This document shows, one piece after another, positions 26,139-32,367 of a stretch of 64,000 bases of DNA (its first letter is position 1; the number at the start of each line of letters is the position of its first letter). The notes beneath the pieces are model-generated. The model was not told the origin of the DNA. It worked only from the letters and a program-made list of their open reading frames with translations, and did no database searches. Location of the stretch: positions 248,001 through 312,000 of the forward strand of contig CAKTZR010000001.1 in NCBI GenBank assembly GCA_934636105.1, in the 5' to 3' direction. This stretch comes from an uncultured Clostridia bacterium. Its GTDB lineage: Bacteria; Bacillota; Clostridia; Christensenellales; Aristaeellaceae. The translations under genes were made by a program, and so were the position numbers.

Positions 26139-27179
26139 GTGAAATGGCCGAAAATCAGAATTCGGCGCGAAACGATTGAACGCACGCTGATCGTGTGTTC
26201 GGCGGCCTTGGTGCTGCTGCTTTCAATCAAGCGAGGCGGCACGAACAGCGAACCCTACGAAGAACCGCTGGAAGACATCCCGGAAATCAGCGTTTCGGCC
26301 ACGCAGGCGGAGGATACGCGCCAAACCGTCGTCTATTATGAAGATGGAGACGGCTATCTGGTGCCCGTCCAGCGGGATGTTACCCGACAAGACGGCATCG
26401 CCAAAGCCACACTGGAATTGATGGTGCAAAATCCGCGAAACGACATGGATGCCGCGCGTCTCGGGCTTGTCCCCGTCGTGCCGGAGGGAACAACCTTCGA
26501 TTTGGATATTTCCGGCGGACACGCCCGCGTGGATATGAGCGCACAGGCCCTTAACGCAGACGATAAACAGCAGGAGGAAAACATGCGCACGGCAATCGTC
26601 TGGGCTTTGACGGAGTTTGACACCGTGAACGACGTGAACTTCCTGATCGACGGTAAATCGCGCGGCACGCTTACGCATGGCACAAACATCGGCGGTTCAT
26701 ATACGCGTGTCGGGTTGAATCTGGAAGATCAAAGCGAATCGACGTTTGCCGACAGCGATGAAATTCAGGTCTTCTTCCCGGCTCAGGATGGTCGTCTGCT
26801 CGTTCCGATTTCCAGAACGGTTTATGGTTCGGACGATGTGGCAACCGCCGTTTTCGAGTTTCTGCGCGGCCCGAAAGCGGACAGTGGGCTGGAAACGCCG
26901 CTTGAGCAAAGCGTTCAGCTTTTAGGTATTGACGTCAGCGACGGTGTGATTACCATCAATTTCAGCGGCGACTTCACAAAAATCGCCGAACAGAGCGACG
27001 GCGGCGTTCAGGCAATGCGCGCCCTGATGATGACATGCACACGCTATCCGGGCATCAAAAAGGTCAAAATTCTGGTCGATGGAAAGCCGTATCAGCTGCC
27101 CGTCACAGAGGTGCCAACCTTCGCCAATGTTGCCAGCGAAGTGGAACACAGTTATCCCGAAGTGATGATGATTGAATAA
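26139..27179 (+). CDS. Membrane-anchored protein with two GerMN domains
   Basis: 346 residues. An N-terminal anchor (about 14-30, TLIVCSAALVLLLSI) is followed by two GerMN domains (about 60-190 and 205-325), each with the typical ATAVFEFLRGP-like helix and a DVSDGVITINFSG-like strand. GerM is needed for spore germination and for SpoIIIA channel assembly; lone GerMN lipoproteins also occur with LpqB. GTG 26139 is nine bases after AAGGAG. A terminator follows, so it appears monocistronic. Confidence 0.85.
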   Translation: MKWPKIRIRRETIERTLIVCSAALVLLLSIKRGGTNSEPYEEPLEDIPEISVSATQAEDTRQTVVYYEDGDGYLVPVQRDVTRQDGIAKATLELMVQNPRNDMDAARLGLVPVVPEGTTFDLDISGGHARVDMSAQALNADDKQQEENMRTAIVWALTEFDTVNDVNFLIDGKSRGTLTHGTNIGGSYTRVGLNLEDQSESTFADSDEIQVFFPAQDGRLLVPISRTVYGSDDVATAVFEFLRGPKADSGLETPLEQSVQLLGIDVSDGVITINFSGDFTKIAEQSDGGVQAMRALMMTCTRYPGIKKVKILVDGKPYQLPVTEVPTFANVASEVEHSYPEVMMIE

Positions 27180-27184
27180 AGCCG

Positions 27185-27217
27185 GAGCCGGACGCATCAG
27201 GCGTTTCGGCTCTTTTC
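27185..27217 (+). terminator. Terminator after the GerMN gene
   Basis: GAGCCG (27185-27190) pairs with CGGCTC (27207-27212), followed by four T and a T-rich tail. Confidence 0.75.
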
Positions 27218-27281
27218 TTTGCACGCAAATTATGCTATACTGTTTTTAAGATCAACATCTAAAAAGGGAAGGCAGAAGCAT

Positions 27282-27878
27282 ATGGAAACACAGAAAATGC
27301 GTCTCATTGTCGCCAGCAATAATTCCAACAAACTGCGAGAATTTCGTGAAATTCTCGGCGGACGATTCGAAATCGTTTCCATGCAGGAAGCGGGGATTGA
27401 TGCGGATATCGAAGAAAATGGTTCGACGTTTGAGGAAAACGCCTTAATCAAGGCCAATTATGTGATGAATGCCTGCCAAAGCGCTGCAATCGCAGATGAC
27501 AGCGGACTTGAGGTGGATGCGCTGGATGGGGCCCCTGGCGTATACAGCGCGCGGTACTGCGGCTGTCATGGCGACGATGAAGCCAATAACAATTTGCTGC
27601 TGCACAACCTTGAATCCGTTCCCATGCCCAGAAAGGCACGCTATGTTGCCGCCATTGCGCTGGTTCGTCCCGGCCATATGCCCATTGTATGCCGCGGCAC
27701 CTGCGAAGGCGAAATTCTGACCGAACGTAGGGGGAAAGGCGGCTTTGGCTATGATCCGCTGTTTTTATGTGAGACAGGGGAAACCTTCGCAGAAATTTCA
27801 CCGGAACGCAAAAACGCCATCAGCCACAGAAAGCGCGGAATTGAAGCTGTTTTGCGCAAGCTGGAGGCAGAAGGATGA
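27282..27878 (+). CDS. rdgB: XTP/dITP diphosphatase (RdgB/HAM1)
   Basis: 198 residues. VASNNSNKLREF at the N-terminus binds the nucleotide, ADDSGLEVDALDGAPGVYSARY is the signature, and GGFGYDPLF and SHRKRGI complete the active site. It removes non-canonical purine nucleotides (ITP, XTP) from the pool. ATG 27282 follows AAGGGAAGG. Its stop overlaps the next start by four bases. Confidence 0.95.
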   Translation: METQKMRLIVASNNSNKLREFREILGGRFEIVSMQEAGIDADIEENGSTFEENALIKANYVMNACQSAAIADDSGLEVDALDGAPGVYSARYCGCHGDDEANNNLLLHNLESVPMPRKARYVAAIALVRPGHMPIVCRGTCEGEILTERRGKGGFGYDPLFLCETGETFAEISPERKNAISHRKRGIEAVLRKLEAEG

Positions 27879-28354
27879 TCCGCGTGGGCGTGTTCTCCGA
27901 CAGCCACGGAGATCGTGACGCTTTGGAAGGGCTGCTTGAAAAGATGGGGCATATTGATGCGGCGTGTTTTCTGGGTGATATTGCGTCCGATGCGATGTTT
28001 TTGCGGGACAAACTGGAAAAAATGCCGCATCAGCCTGTTTTGTACGCTGTGAGGGGAAACAACGATCTGGCTTCCATGCTGCCCGATCAGCTTTTGATTG
28101 AATTGGGCGGACACAAAATCTGGATGGAGCATGGACATCTGTTTCCAAGCTTAATGACGCTTGCGTATCGCGCCAAAGACAATGGCGCTGATATCGCATT
28201 GTTCGGGCATACGCATGAACCGCATTGTGAATATGCCTATGGCGTTTTGCTGCTCAATCCGGGTTCGGCCGGGAACCGATGCAGGGGAGGAGCAGCGCGC
28301 GCCAGCCTGCTTTTGCTCGACGGAGAAAAGGTTCGCGTAGAAGATGTCCTCTAA
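27875..28354 (+). CDS. YfcE-family metallophosphoesterase
   Basis: 159 residues with the calcineurin-like motifs VFSDSHGD (metal-binding D and H), FLGDI, VRGNND, EHGH and GHTHEP. YfcE-type phosphodiesterases act on small phosphodiesters; the natural substrate is not known. The rdgB-yfcE overlap (ATGA) is common in Firmicutes and implies joint translation. Confidence 0.9.
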   Translation: MIRVGVFSDSHGDRDALEGLLEKMGHIDAACFLGDIASDAMFLRDKLEKMPHQPVLYAVRGNNDLASMLPDQLLIELGGHKIWMEHGHLFPSLMTLAYRAKDNGADIALFGHTHEPHCEYAYGVLLLNPGSAGNRCRGGAARASLLLLDGEKVRVEDVL

Positions 28355-28437
28355 GATAGAAAAAGTAAGCAATACATGATTTTTTCGAGTCAGGATAAAA
28401 AGTTGACCGAAAATTCAAAAAAATGTCAAAAAACCTC

Positions 28438-28466
28438 TTGACAAAACCCGTCCGAATCTGTATAAT
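28438..28466 (+). promoter_or_regulatory. Promoter of the eight-gene tRNA cluster
   Basis: Consensus TTGACA (28438-28443) and TATAAT (28461-28466) with a 17-bp spacer, about 50 bp before the first tRNA. Confidence 0.85.
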
Positions 28467-28515
28467 TAGTTCTCGTCAGCGGGAACGCCGCAGCGTCAGA
28501 GGAACAGCGAAGCCT

Positions 28516-28592
28516 GCGCCTGTAGCTCAGTCGGATAGAGCAACGGCCTTCTAAGCCGTGGGCCGTGGGTTCGAATCCCTCCAGGCGCGCCA
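28516..28592 (+). tRNA. tRNA-Arg (TCT)
   Basis: 77-nt cloverleaf; anticodon stem ACGGC/GCCGT with loop CTTCTAA, anticodon TCT; CCA encoded. Confidence 0.95.
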
Positions 28593-28596
28593 TCGT

Positions 28597-28674
28597 GGTG
28601 GGTATAGCTCAGTTGGTTAGAGTGCCAGGTTGTGGCCCTGGAGGTCGTGGGTTCGAGCCCCACTACTCACCCCA
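28597..28674 (+). tRNA. tRNA-His (GTG)
   Basis: Anticodon GTG in CCAGG/CCTGG. The extra G at position -1 (28597) faces C73, the histidine identity pair; CCA encoded. Confidence 0.95.
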
Positions 28675-28702
28675 CTTTTTTCTGCTGTTCATGCAGGGAC
28701 GT

Positions 28703-28778
28703 TGGGGTGTCGCCAAGCGGCAAGGCACGGGACTTTGACTCCCGCATTCGCAAGGTTCGAATCCTGCCACCCCAGCCA
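28703..28778 (+). tRNA. tRNA-Gln (TTG)
   Basis: Anticodon loop CTTTGAC between CGGGA and TCCCG, anticodon TTG; weak U1-A72-type acceptor TGGGGTG; CCA encoded. Confidence 0.95.
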
Positions 28779-28782
28779 TTTT

Positions 28783-28858
28783 GATCCATTAGCTCAGCTG
28801 GTAGAGCACCTGACTTTTAATCAGGGTGCCTGGGGTTCGAATCCCCAATGGGTCACCA
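28783..28858 (+). tRNA. tRNA-Lys (TTT)
   Basis: Anticodon TTT in stem CTGA/TCAG; 76 nt; CCA encoded. Confidence 0.95.
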
Positions 28859-28868
28859 TTTGGGGTGT

Positions 28869-28951
28869 GCGGGTGTGGCGGAATGGCAGACGCGGCAGAT
28901 TTAGGATCTGTTGCCTAAGGCGTATGAGTTCGAGTCTCTTCACCCGCACCA
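28869..28951 (+). tRNA. tRNA-Leu (TAG)
   Basis: Type II tRNA with long variable arm; anticodon TAG in GCAGA/TCTGT; CCA encoded. Confidence 0.95.
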
Positions 28952-28955
28952 TTAT

Positions 28956-29030
28956 GCGGTAGTAGCTCAGTGGTAGAGTGCCACCTTGCCAAGGTGGATG
29001 TCGCGAGTCCGAATCTCGTCTACCGCTCCA
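28956..29030 (+). tRNA. tRNA-Gly (GCC)
   Basis: Anticodon GCC in CCACC/GGTGG; acceptor GCGGTAG pairs with CTACCGC; CCA encoded. Confidence 0.95.
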
Positions 29031-29034
29031 CTGT

Positions 29035-29108
29035 GCGGGTGTAGCTCAATGGTAGAGTTCCAGCCTTCCAAGCTGGCTACGTGGGTTCGATTCCCATCAC
29101 CCGCTCCA
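29035..29108 (+). tRNA. tRNA-Gly (TCC)
   Basis: Anticodon loop CTTCCAA between CCAGC and GCTGG, anticodon TCC; CCA encoded. Confidence 0.95.
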
Positions 29109-29112
29109 AAAC

Positions 29113-29188
29113 GCACCTTTAGCTCAGTTGGTAGAGCACCTGACTCTTAATCAGGGTGCCCAGGGTTCGAGCCCCTGAAGGTGCACCA
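29113..29188 (+). tRNA. tRNA-Lys (CTT), target of the integrated element
   Basis: Complete cloverleaf with anticodon CTT and encoded CCA. Its last 50 bases recur perfectly at 33245-33294, so the element regenerates the tRNA gene at its left end, as usual for tRNA-targeting tyrosine integrases. Confidence 0.95.
29139..29188 (+). repeat. Left attachment site within tRNA-Lys
   Basis: The 50-bp 3' half of tRNA-Lys (anticodon arm to CCA), identical to 33245-33294. The match stops exactly at the tRNA end on the right and at the D-stem on the left. Confidence 0.93.
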
Positions 29189-29203
29189 GTCCATTTTGCC
29201 AAA

Positions 29204-29240
29204 CCTCGTCGATGTTCCAGCATCGGCGGGGTCTTTTTTT
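29204..29240 (+). terminator. Terminator just inside the element, after tRNA-Lys
   Basis: CCTCGTCGATG (29204-29214) pairs with CATCGGCGGGG with G-T pairs, followed by seven T residues. It ends the tRNA transcript at the element border. Confidence 0.8.
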
Positions 29241-29255
29241 ATCTCCGTCGCTTTG

Positions 29256-29486
29256 TCAGTACAGAAAATAGCCCCCGTCCTCCTTTCCGTCGGTCTCATC
29301 CTCAAAGCTGTCCATGAATCGTTCCAGCGATTCACAAACCGCCTCCGTGGTGGTGTAGCCATGTTCATGGCAGAAGCCTTTCAAGCGCTCGTAAAGCTCA
29401 TTCGGCAGCCGCGCGCCAATCGAACGCGTGTTCGCAGTCTGGATTGGCCATGTGCGCGGGGTCTTGTGGCGATCGACATAGGTCAT
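29256..29486 (-). CDS. Small ribbon-helix-helix-type DNA-binding protein of the element
   Basis: 76 residues. The stretch RSIGARLPNELYERLKGFCHEHGYTTTEAVCESLERFMDSF has the strand-helix-helix pattern of Arc/CopG proteins (ARLP strand, then LYERLKGFC and TTEAVCESLERF helices). The C-terminus is acidic. ATG 29486 is nine bases after GGAAGGAG. Its promoter region holds repeated GTTCAACACCAC sites placed around the -10, which strongly suggests autorepression. It could be the copy-number or excision regulator of the element. Confidence 0.7.
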   Translation of the reverse strand: MTYVDRHKTPRTWPIQTANTRSIGARLPNELYERLKGFCHEHGYTTTEAVCESLERFMDSFEDETDGKEDGGYFLY

Positions 29487-29555
29487 GTTCAACACTCCTT
29501 CCGTGGTAGTTCAACACCACAGCACGAGTATAGCACAAGGTTCAACACCACGCAA
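29487..29555 (-). promoter_or_regulatory. Promoter with repeated operators for the RHH gene
   Basis: On the minus strand TTGCGT (29555-29550), 17-bp spacer and TATACT (29532-29527). The 12-mer GTTCAACACCAC (plus-strand sense) occurs at 29509-29520 and 29540-29551, exactly 31 bp apart (three helical turns), with a 9-bp match at 29487-29495. One copy lies in the spacer and one just downstream of the -10, where a bound protein would block RNA polymerase. Confidence 0.65.
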
Positions 29556-29575
29556 CCCCCAAATTCGCGTTTTTT

Positions 29576-29597
29576 CGCCCTTCTGGGCGTTTTTTTG
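29576..29597 (+). terminator. Short terminator-like hairpin
   Basis: CGCCC-TTCT-GGGCG followed by seven T residues on the plus strand. No clear plus-strand gene precedes it inside the element; it may insulate the RHH promoter. Confidence 0.6.
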
Positions 29598-30580
29598 TAT
29601 CAAGCGGCCAATCATCCCACCGCAGCGCGAAAAAATCCGTCAGACGGCCAAAGAACCGCCGTCAGGCCATCCCGAGCGCCTGCGTGAGCGGTGAGCGACC
29701 GCCCGCGCCCCCTTGCCGCCGTAAACAGCCGCCAACGCCGCGCCAGCCCTGGCGCAGATCCAGCCGCCGCCGCAAGCGCTCGGGCGCTGATCCGTTCCGT
29801 CGCTGGCTTGCACGTCTAAGCGCCCGGCGCTCGTCGCCGTCGGTGCAAGGCTTGGGGCAGGCGCGGCTCTTGTCGGCTGAGCGGCGGCAGATGGGCGCGA
29901 GCTGGTGAGCCGTCCTGATGGTGATCGGCGCTAAACAGGCTAACCGGGCGCTTTACCGCAACTCGAAAACATGCCGCGGCCTTTTAAGCCGCTCGTGTGC
30001 AGAGGGTAGCGGCCCCACCCAAACCCGTGCGGCGTTGGCGCTCGTCCGTTTCGGGCTGGCGCGCGGCCTCCAGCGCTGGCCGTCTCTCTTCGGTGTGCGC
30101 AGCTTCCCCCGGTCTACTGGCTTTTCACGCTCTGCTCCAAGCTGGCGGGGCGCGCTGCTGGCTCGTATACGGGGCTATTGCTGTTCTTTGTCTCTTTGCG
30201 CTTGTCTCCGTGCCGGTTCCCCCGCGCCTGGGTGCGTTCATGCTGCTGGGGCTGGGCGCGGGGGCATCCGTCCCGGTGTTCCCGCTGCTCTCGTGCCTTT
30301 TCCCGGCGCGTTCTCGTGCGCCGCTGCTCGGGCGCGGGGCGCTGCCGCCTTCGTTCCTCCGGGCGGCGGGGTGGGCCCCTCCTCCTCCCGAAAAGGTTTC
30401 CGGGGCAACGATGCAGTAAAAGGCGGGACGCGCCCCACAGCCCCTCCGGCGGATGCGCCCGATGATACGGCCAGCGCCCCGCCAACAGGGCTACCGGCCA
30501 CAGATCGCCGCCGAGGGCGGCGATTAAGCCCGAATCCCGGCGCATAGGCCGTAGGGGGGTGGTTTCACCCGCGCCATGCC
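29598..30580. other. G+C-rich 1-kb stretch of the element, coding status unresolved
   Basis: Several long frames are open on both strands because stop codons are rare in this composition. None has a recognised domain. On the plus strand, 29684-29908 would give a 74-residue Arg-rich protein, and 29997-30419 a protein with two hydrophobic helices (listed separately). No ribosome site is convincing. Minus-strand transcription arriving from the Lar-like operon ends at the terminator at 30605-30633, so this stretch would need its own promoter, which I do not see. Confidence 0.5.
29997..30419 (+). CDS. Possible small membrane protein of the element
   Basis: A 140-codon frame from GTG. Two hydrophobic segments, about residues 55-74 (WLVYGAIAVLCLFALVSVPV) and 79-103 (LGAFMLLGLGAGA...), make it the only frame here whose product has sensible structure. 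The N-terminus is Arg/Ser-rich and the C-terminus Pro-rich. There is no good ribosome site, and two other frames are open over the same bases, so it may be an accident of composition. Confidence 0.25.
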   Translation: MQRVAAPPKPVRRWRSSVSGWRAASSAGRLSSVCAASPGLLAFHALLQAGGARCWLVYGAIAVLCLFALVSVPVPPRLGAFMLLGLGAGASVPVFPLLSCLFPARSRAPLLGRGALPPSFLRAAGWAPPPPEKVSGATMQ

Positions 30581-30604
30581 TTGCACACAAAAATTTGTGT
30601 GCAA
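30581..30604. repeat. 24-bp palindrome TTGCACACAAA-AA-TTTGTGTGCAA
   Basis: Two perfect 11-bp arms separated by AA, directly beside the terminator of the small Cys-rich ORF. It is A+T-rich in a G+C-rich surrounding. The symmetry suggests a dimeric DNA-binding site or a recombination/nicking site rather than a terminator, although its T run extends the neighbouring hairpin. Confidence 0.6.
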
Positions 30605-30633
30605 AAAGCCCCGCTTTGATCTCCAAAGCGGGG
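30605..30633 (-). terminator. Terminator of the Lar-like/Cys-rich operon
   Basis: On the minus strand, CCCCGCTTTG (30633-30624) and CAAAGCGGGG (30618-30609) form a perfect 10-bp stem followed by CTTTTT. It begins at the base after the stop codon of the small ORF, which supports that ORF as real. Confidence 0.85.
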
Positions 30634-30801
30634 TTATGCGCCGCGATCGGCGCGGTAAGCGTCACAGTGGCCACCGCTGGCCACGAAATAGAGATACGCC
30701 CGCCAGCAGGCCACACAGGTACCATCAAGCTCACCTTCACAGGCCATCGAGCAGCGATAAAACCGCCGATCCGGCGGGCAGGCGTCGTCTAAAATCAGCA
30801 T
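30634..30801 (-). CDS. Small Cys-rich protein of the element, 55 residues
   Basis: MLILDDACPPDRR then FYRC, CEGELDGTCVACWRAYLYF and a final CDAY: six cysteines in 55 residues, suggestive of a zinc-binding mini-protein such as those in phage early regions. The ATG at 30801 has only a weak ribosome site, and an upstream extension is open. The stop codon abuts the operon terminator and the Lar-like gene ends 43 bp upstream on the same strand. Function unknown. Confidence 0.45.
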   Translation of the reverse strand: MLILDDACPPDRRFYRCSMACEGELDGTCVACWRAYLYFVASGGHCDAYRADRGA

Positions 30802-30844
30802 CGAGCAGGTGAGCAGCGAAGGCAGCGGCGCGGCCTCGCCCCGA

Positions 30845-31072
30845 TCATGTGCGGCGATTCCAGTCATCAAGCGCCCCGTGCCGGATATCGGCCACCGTCT
30901 GCCCGTGAGCCAACCCGCTGAGGTGAACCCCGGTGATGCGCAGCTTGGTGCGCAAGCCGCAGCCGTCACATACACAGTAAGCCGCCATCAAACTCTGCTC
31001 GTAGTCGCGCACGAAAAGCCGTGCATGCCCGCCGCACATGGGGCAGGGCAAAAACGCTCCCTCTGCTGCCAT
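30845..31072 (-). CDS. Lar-like zinc-ribbon protein (restriction alleviation family resemblance)
   Basis: 75 residues starting at ATG 31072, seven bases after AGGAGG. The N-terminus LPCPMCGGHARLF and the later VCDGCGLRT form a CxxC...CxxC zinc ribbon, and the protein ends HGALDDWNRRT, matching the Lar family pattern (CPFCGG ... C..CG ... A...WN+R). Phage and plasmid Lar proteins reduce restriction of incoming DNA by type I systems; many family members are untested. A protein of this kind suits an element that moves between cells. Confidence 0.62.
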   Translation of the reverse strand: MAAEGAFLPCPMCGGHARLFVRDYEQSLMAAYCVCDGCGLRTKLRITGVHLSGLAHGQTVADIRHGALDDWNRRT

Positions 31073-31146
31073 GTCTCCACCTCCTGCCCGGTGAGGTCTA
31101 TTGACCACCACTGACCATTATAGCCCATCAAGAACCAAAAAGCAAG

Positions 31147-31428
31147 TCAAAGCATTCGGCGGTCAGGCCCTCCAACCAGCCAATCCAGCGCGGCCGCGGG
31201 ATCCACCCGCGCCGCGTCCGCGACGGCCGCGAGCTGGGCAACGTCCGGCAGCGCGCCCCGCGCCGGATCCTCCCAGGCTTGCCACGTCGAGCGGGCTACC
31301 CCCGCGATGCGTGCCGCCTGCGCCTGACTCATGTTGGCCAGCTTTCGCCAGTGCCTCAAACGGCTCTTAATAACCTCGCGGTAGTCGCCGACCGAGCGGC
31401 GGCTGAAAAGTGGTCTTGTCGTGTACAT
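31147..31428 (-). CDS. XRE-family helix-turn-helix regulator of the element
   Basis: 93 residues. The HTH covers about 20-75: IKSRLRHWRKLANMSQAQAARIAGVARSTWQAWEDP, with the classic Q-A-Q-A-A-R-I-A-G-V turn. AAGGAGG is seven bases before ATG 31428. Such regulators keep integrated elements quiescent. The Lar-like gene follows 74 bp downstream on the same strand, so it may be controlled with it. The iteron palindromes 335 bp upstream could alternatively be its operators. Confidence 0.78.
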   Translation of the reverse strand: MYTTRPLFSRRSVGDYREVIKSRLRHWRKLANMSQAQAARIAGVARSTWQAWEDPARGALPDVAQLAAVADAARVDPAAALDWLVGGPDRRML

Positions 31429-31732
31429 GTGTCTCCCTCCTTGGCCAGTGGTAAAAAATCACCGCAGAAAATCCTGCCGACACCCGCGGGGGCGGGAAAT
31501 CGGCCTTTCTGCCGGTTTTTCGGGCGCTTTCGGACGCTCAGACCAGCATAGCAGAAAAGCCGAACCTTGTCGATAGGGCGCGAAAAAACGCGCCTTTGTT
31601 CGCCGATCAGCGCCGCAACCCATTCCTTCACCGCTCTGTAACCCCTCAGTCCCCGCGCGTGCGCGCGCGCCCGCGTGTAGCAAGCTTGCATATATAAGCC
31701 TACCAGCGGTATAAAGAAACCTTGTAATAATG
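31429..31732. other. Non-coding stretch between the XRE gene and the A+T-rich/iteron block
   Basis: No credible gene. It holds a GGCGCG-AAAAAA-CGCGCC hairpin near 31578-31595, an alternating CG-rich tract near 31655-31680 (GTGCGCGCGCGCCC) with Z-DNA-like alternation, and then a sharp switch to A+T-rich DNA (TATATAAG) from about 31688. Confidence 0.5.
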
Positions 31733-31861
31733 CTTATAAGAAAGCTTTATAAGTATACTAGGCGGAAAATCTTTCCGCACCGGTTCGGAAAATCTTTCCG
31801 CGCCGACCGGAAAATATTTCCGTACCGCCCGGAAAATTTTTCCGCACGGAAGATTTTTCCG
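31733..31861. repeat. A+T-rich palindrome plus five 15-bp palindromic iterons, candidate replication origin
   Basis: Five copies of CGGAAAATCTTTCCG-type 15-mers lie at 31763, 31786, 31808, 31830 and 31847 (start positions); spacing is 23, 22, 22 and 17 bp, about two helical turns for the first four. Arms CGGAAA/TTTCCG are constant except for one change in the last copy (CGGAAG), and the three central bases vary. CTTATAA/TTATAAG forms another palindrome at 31733-31753 in A+T-rich DNA. Beside a RepA_N-like gene this is the layout of an iteron origin with an unwinding element; operator clusters are the alternative. Confidence 0.7.
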
Positions 31862-31872
31862 TTTGTATTTCC

Positions 31873-32325
31873 TTAACCCTTGCGGCCTGCTAAAATAGCC
31901 TTGTATTCTTTCAACCGCTCTTCCCGCACGAAATACTCATAGACCACGGGAGGGAAGAAAAAGCGCAGCGCGCCGTTATAGCCCTCGCGCTTGGTTTCAA
32001 TCACCCCGGCGCGGCGAAGATCTTCCAGACACCGCCGAACCGTGCGGTCTGTGCAGCCCATTTCGCGCGCAAGGTCGCCTTGTGTGTAGATGCAAAACAC
32101 ATAGGCCAGACTAATCATGCTCGTGTCGTACCTCGTGCGGAGGCGGCCAGGAAAAGCGTCGCAAACACGCACTTCACGAATCTCTGAAAATCGGGTGCTA
32201 CCTTCTTCGCTCTTCTGTTCCGAGAGCTGATAGCGGTTGTACAGCAGCCCGAAGCAATACCGAGCCATTACGTCAAGGTCTTTGAAAGGCCCTTCCGCGC
32301 TGGGTATCATGTTCCATTTTGCCAT
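31873..32325 (-). CDS. RepA_N-like winged-helix replication initiator (short)
   Basis: 150 residues. The N-terminus (FKDLDVMARYCFGLLYNRYQLSEQ) corresponds to the 'Ls..aKllYalLldR..lS' opening of RepA_N domains, and the second half is a winged helix: YTQGDLAREMGCTDRTVRRCLEDLRRAGVIETKREG. RepA_N initiators of Firmicute plasmids and integrated elements are usually 250-350 residues; this one has only the DNA-binding domain. ATG 32325 has no good ribosome site; a TTG at 32379 would overlap the divergent integrase gene. Iterons begin 12 bp after its stop codon. A non-initiator winged-helix regulator is the alternative. Confidence 0.6.
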   Translation of the reverse strand: MAKWNMIPSAEGPFKDLDVMARYCFGLLYNRYQLSEQKSEEGSTRFSEIREVRVCDAFPGRLRTRYDTSMISLAYVFCIYTQGDLAREMGCTDRTVRRCLEDLRRAGVIETKREGYNGALRFFFPPVVYEYFVREERLKEYKAILAGRKG

Positions 32326-32367
32326 AGTGGATTGGGGGAGAATCTGCAAAAACAAAGGGGAAAAGGC

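Noticed and set aside
30114..30740. 208-residue minus-strand ORF in the element
   Set aside because: It crosses the operon terminator and the 24-bp palindrome and its product is low-complexity Arg/Pro/Gln; it is an effect of high G+C.
31356..31691. 111-residue minus-strand ORF upstream of and overlapping the XRE gene
   Set aside because: No ribosome site, overlaps the well-supported XRE start, and its product has no plausible domain.
31763..31861. CRISPR array
   Set aside because: The repeats are only 15 bp, self-palindromic, with 2-8-bp gaps; no spacer-length intervals and no cas genes.
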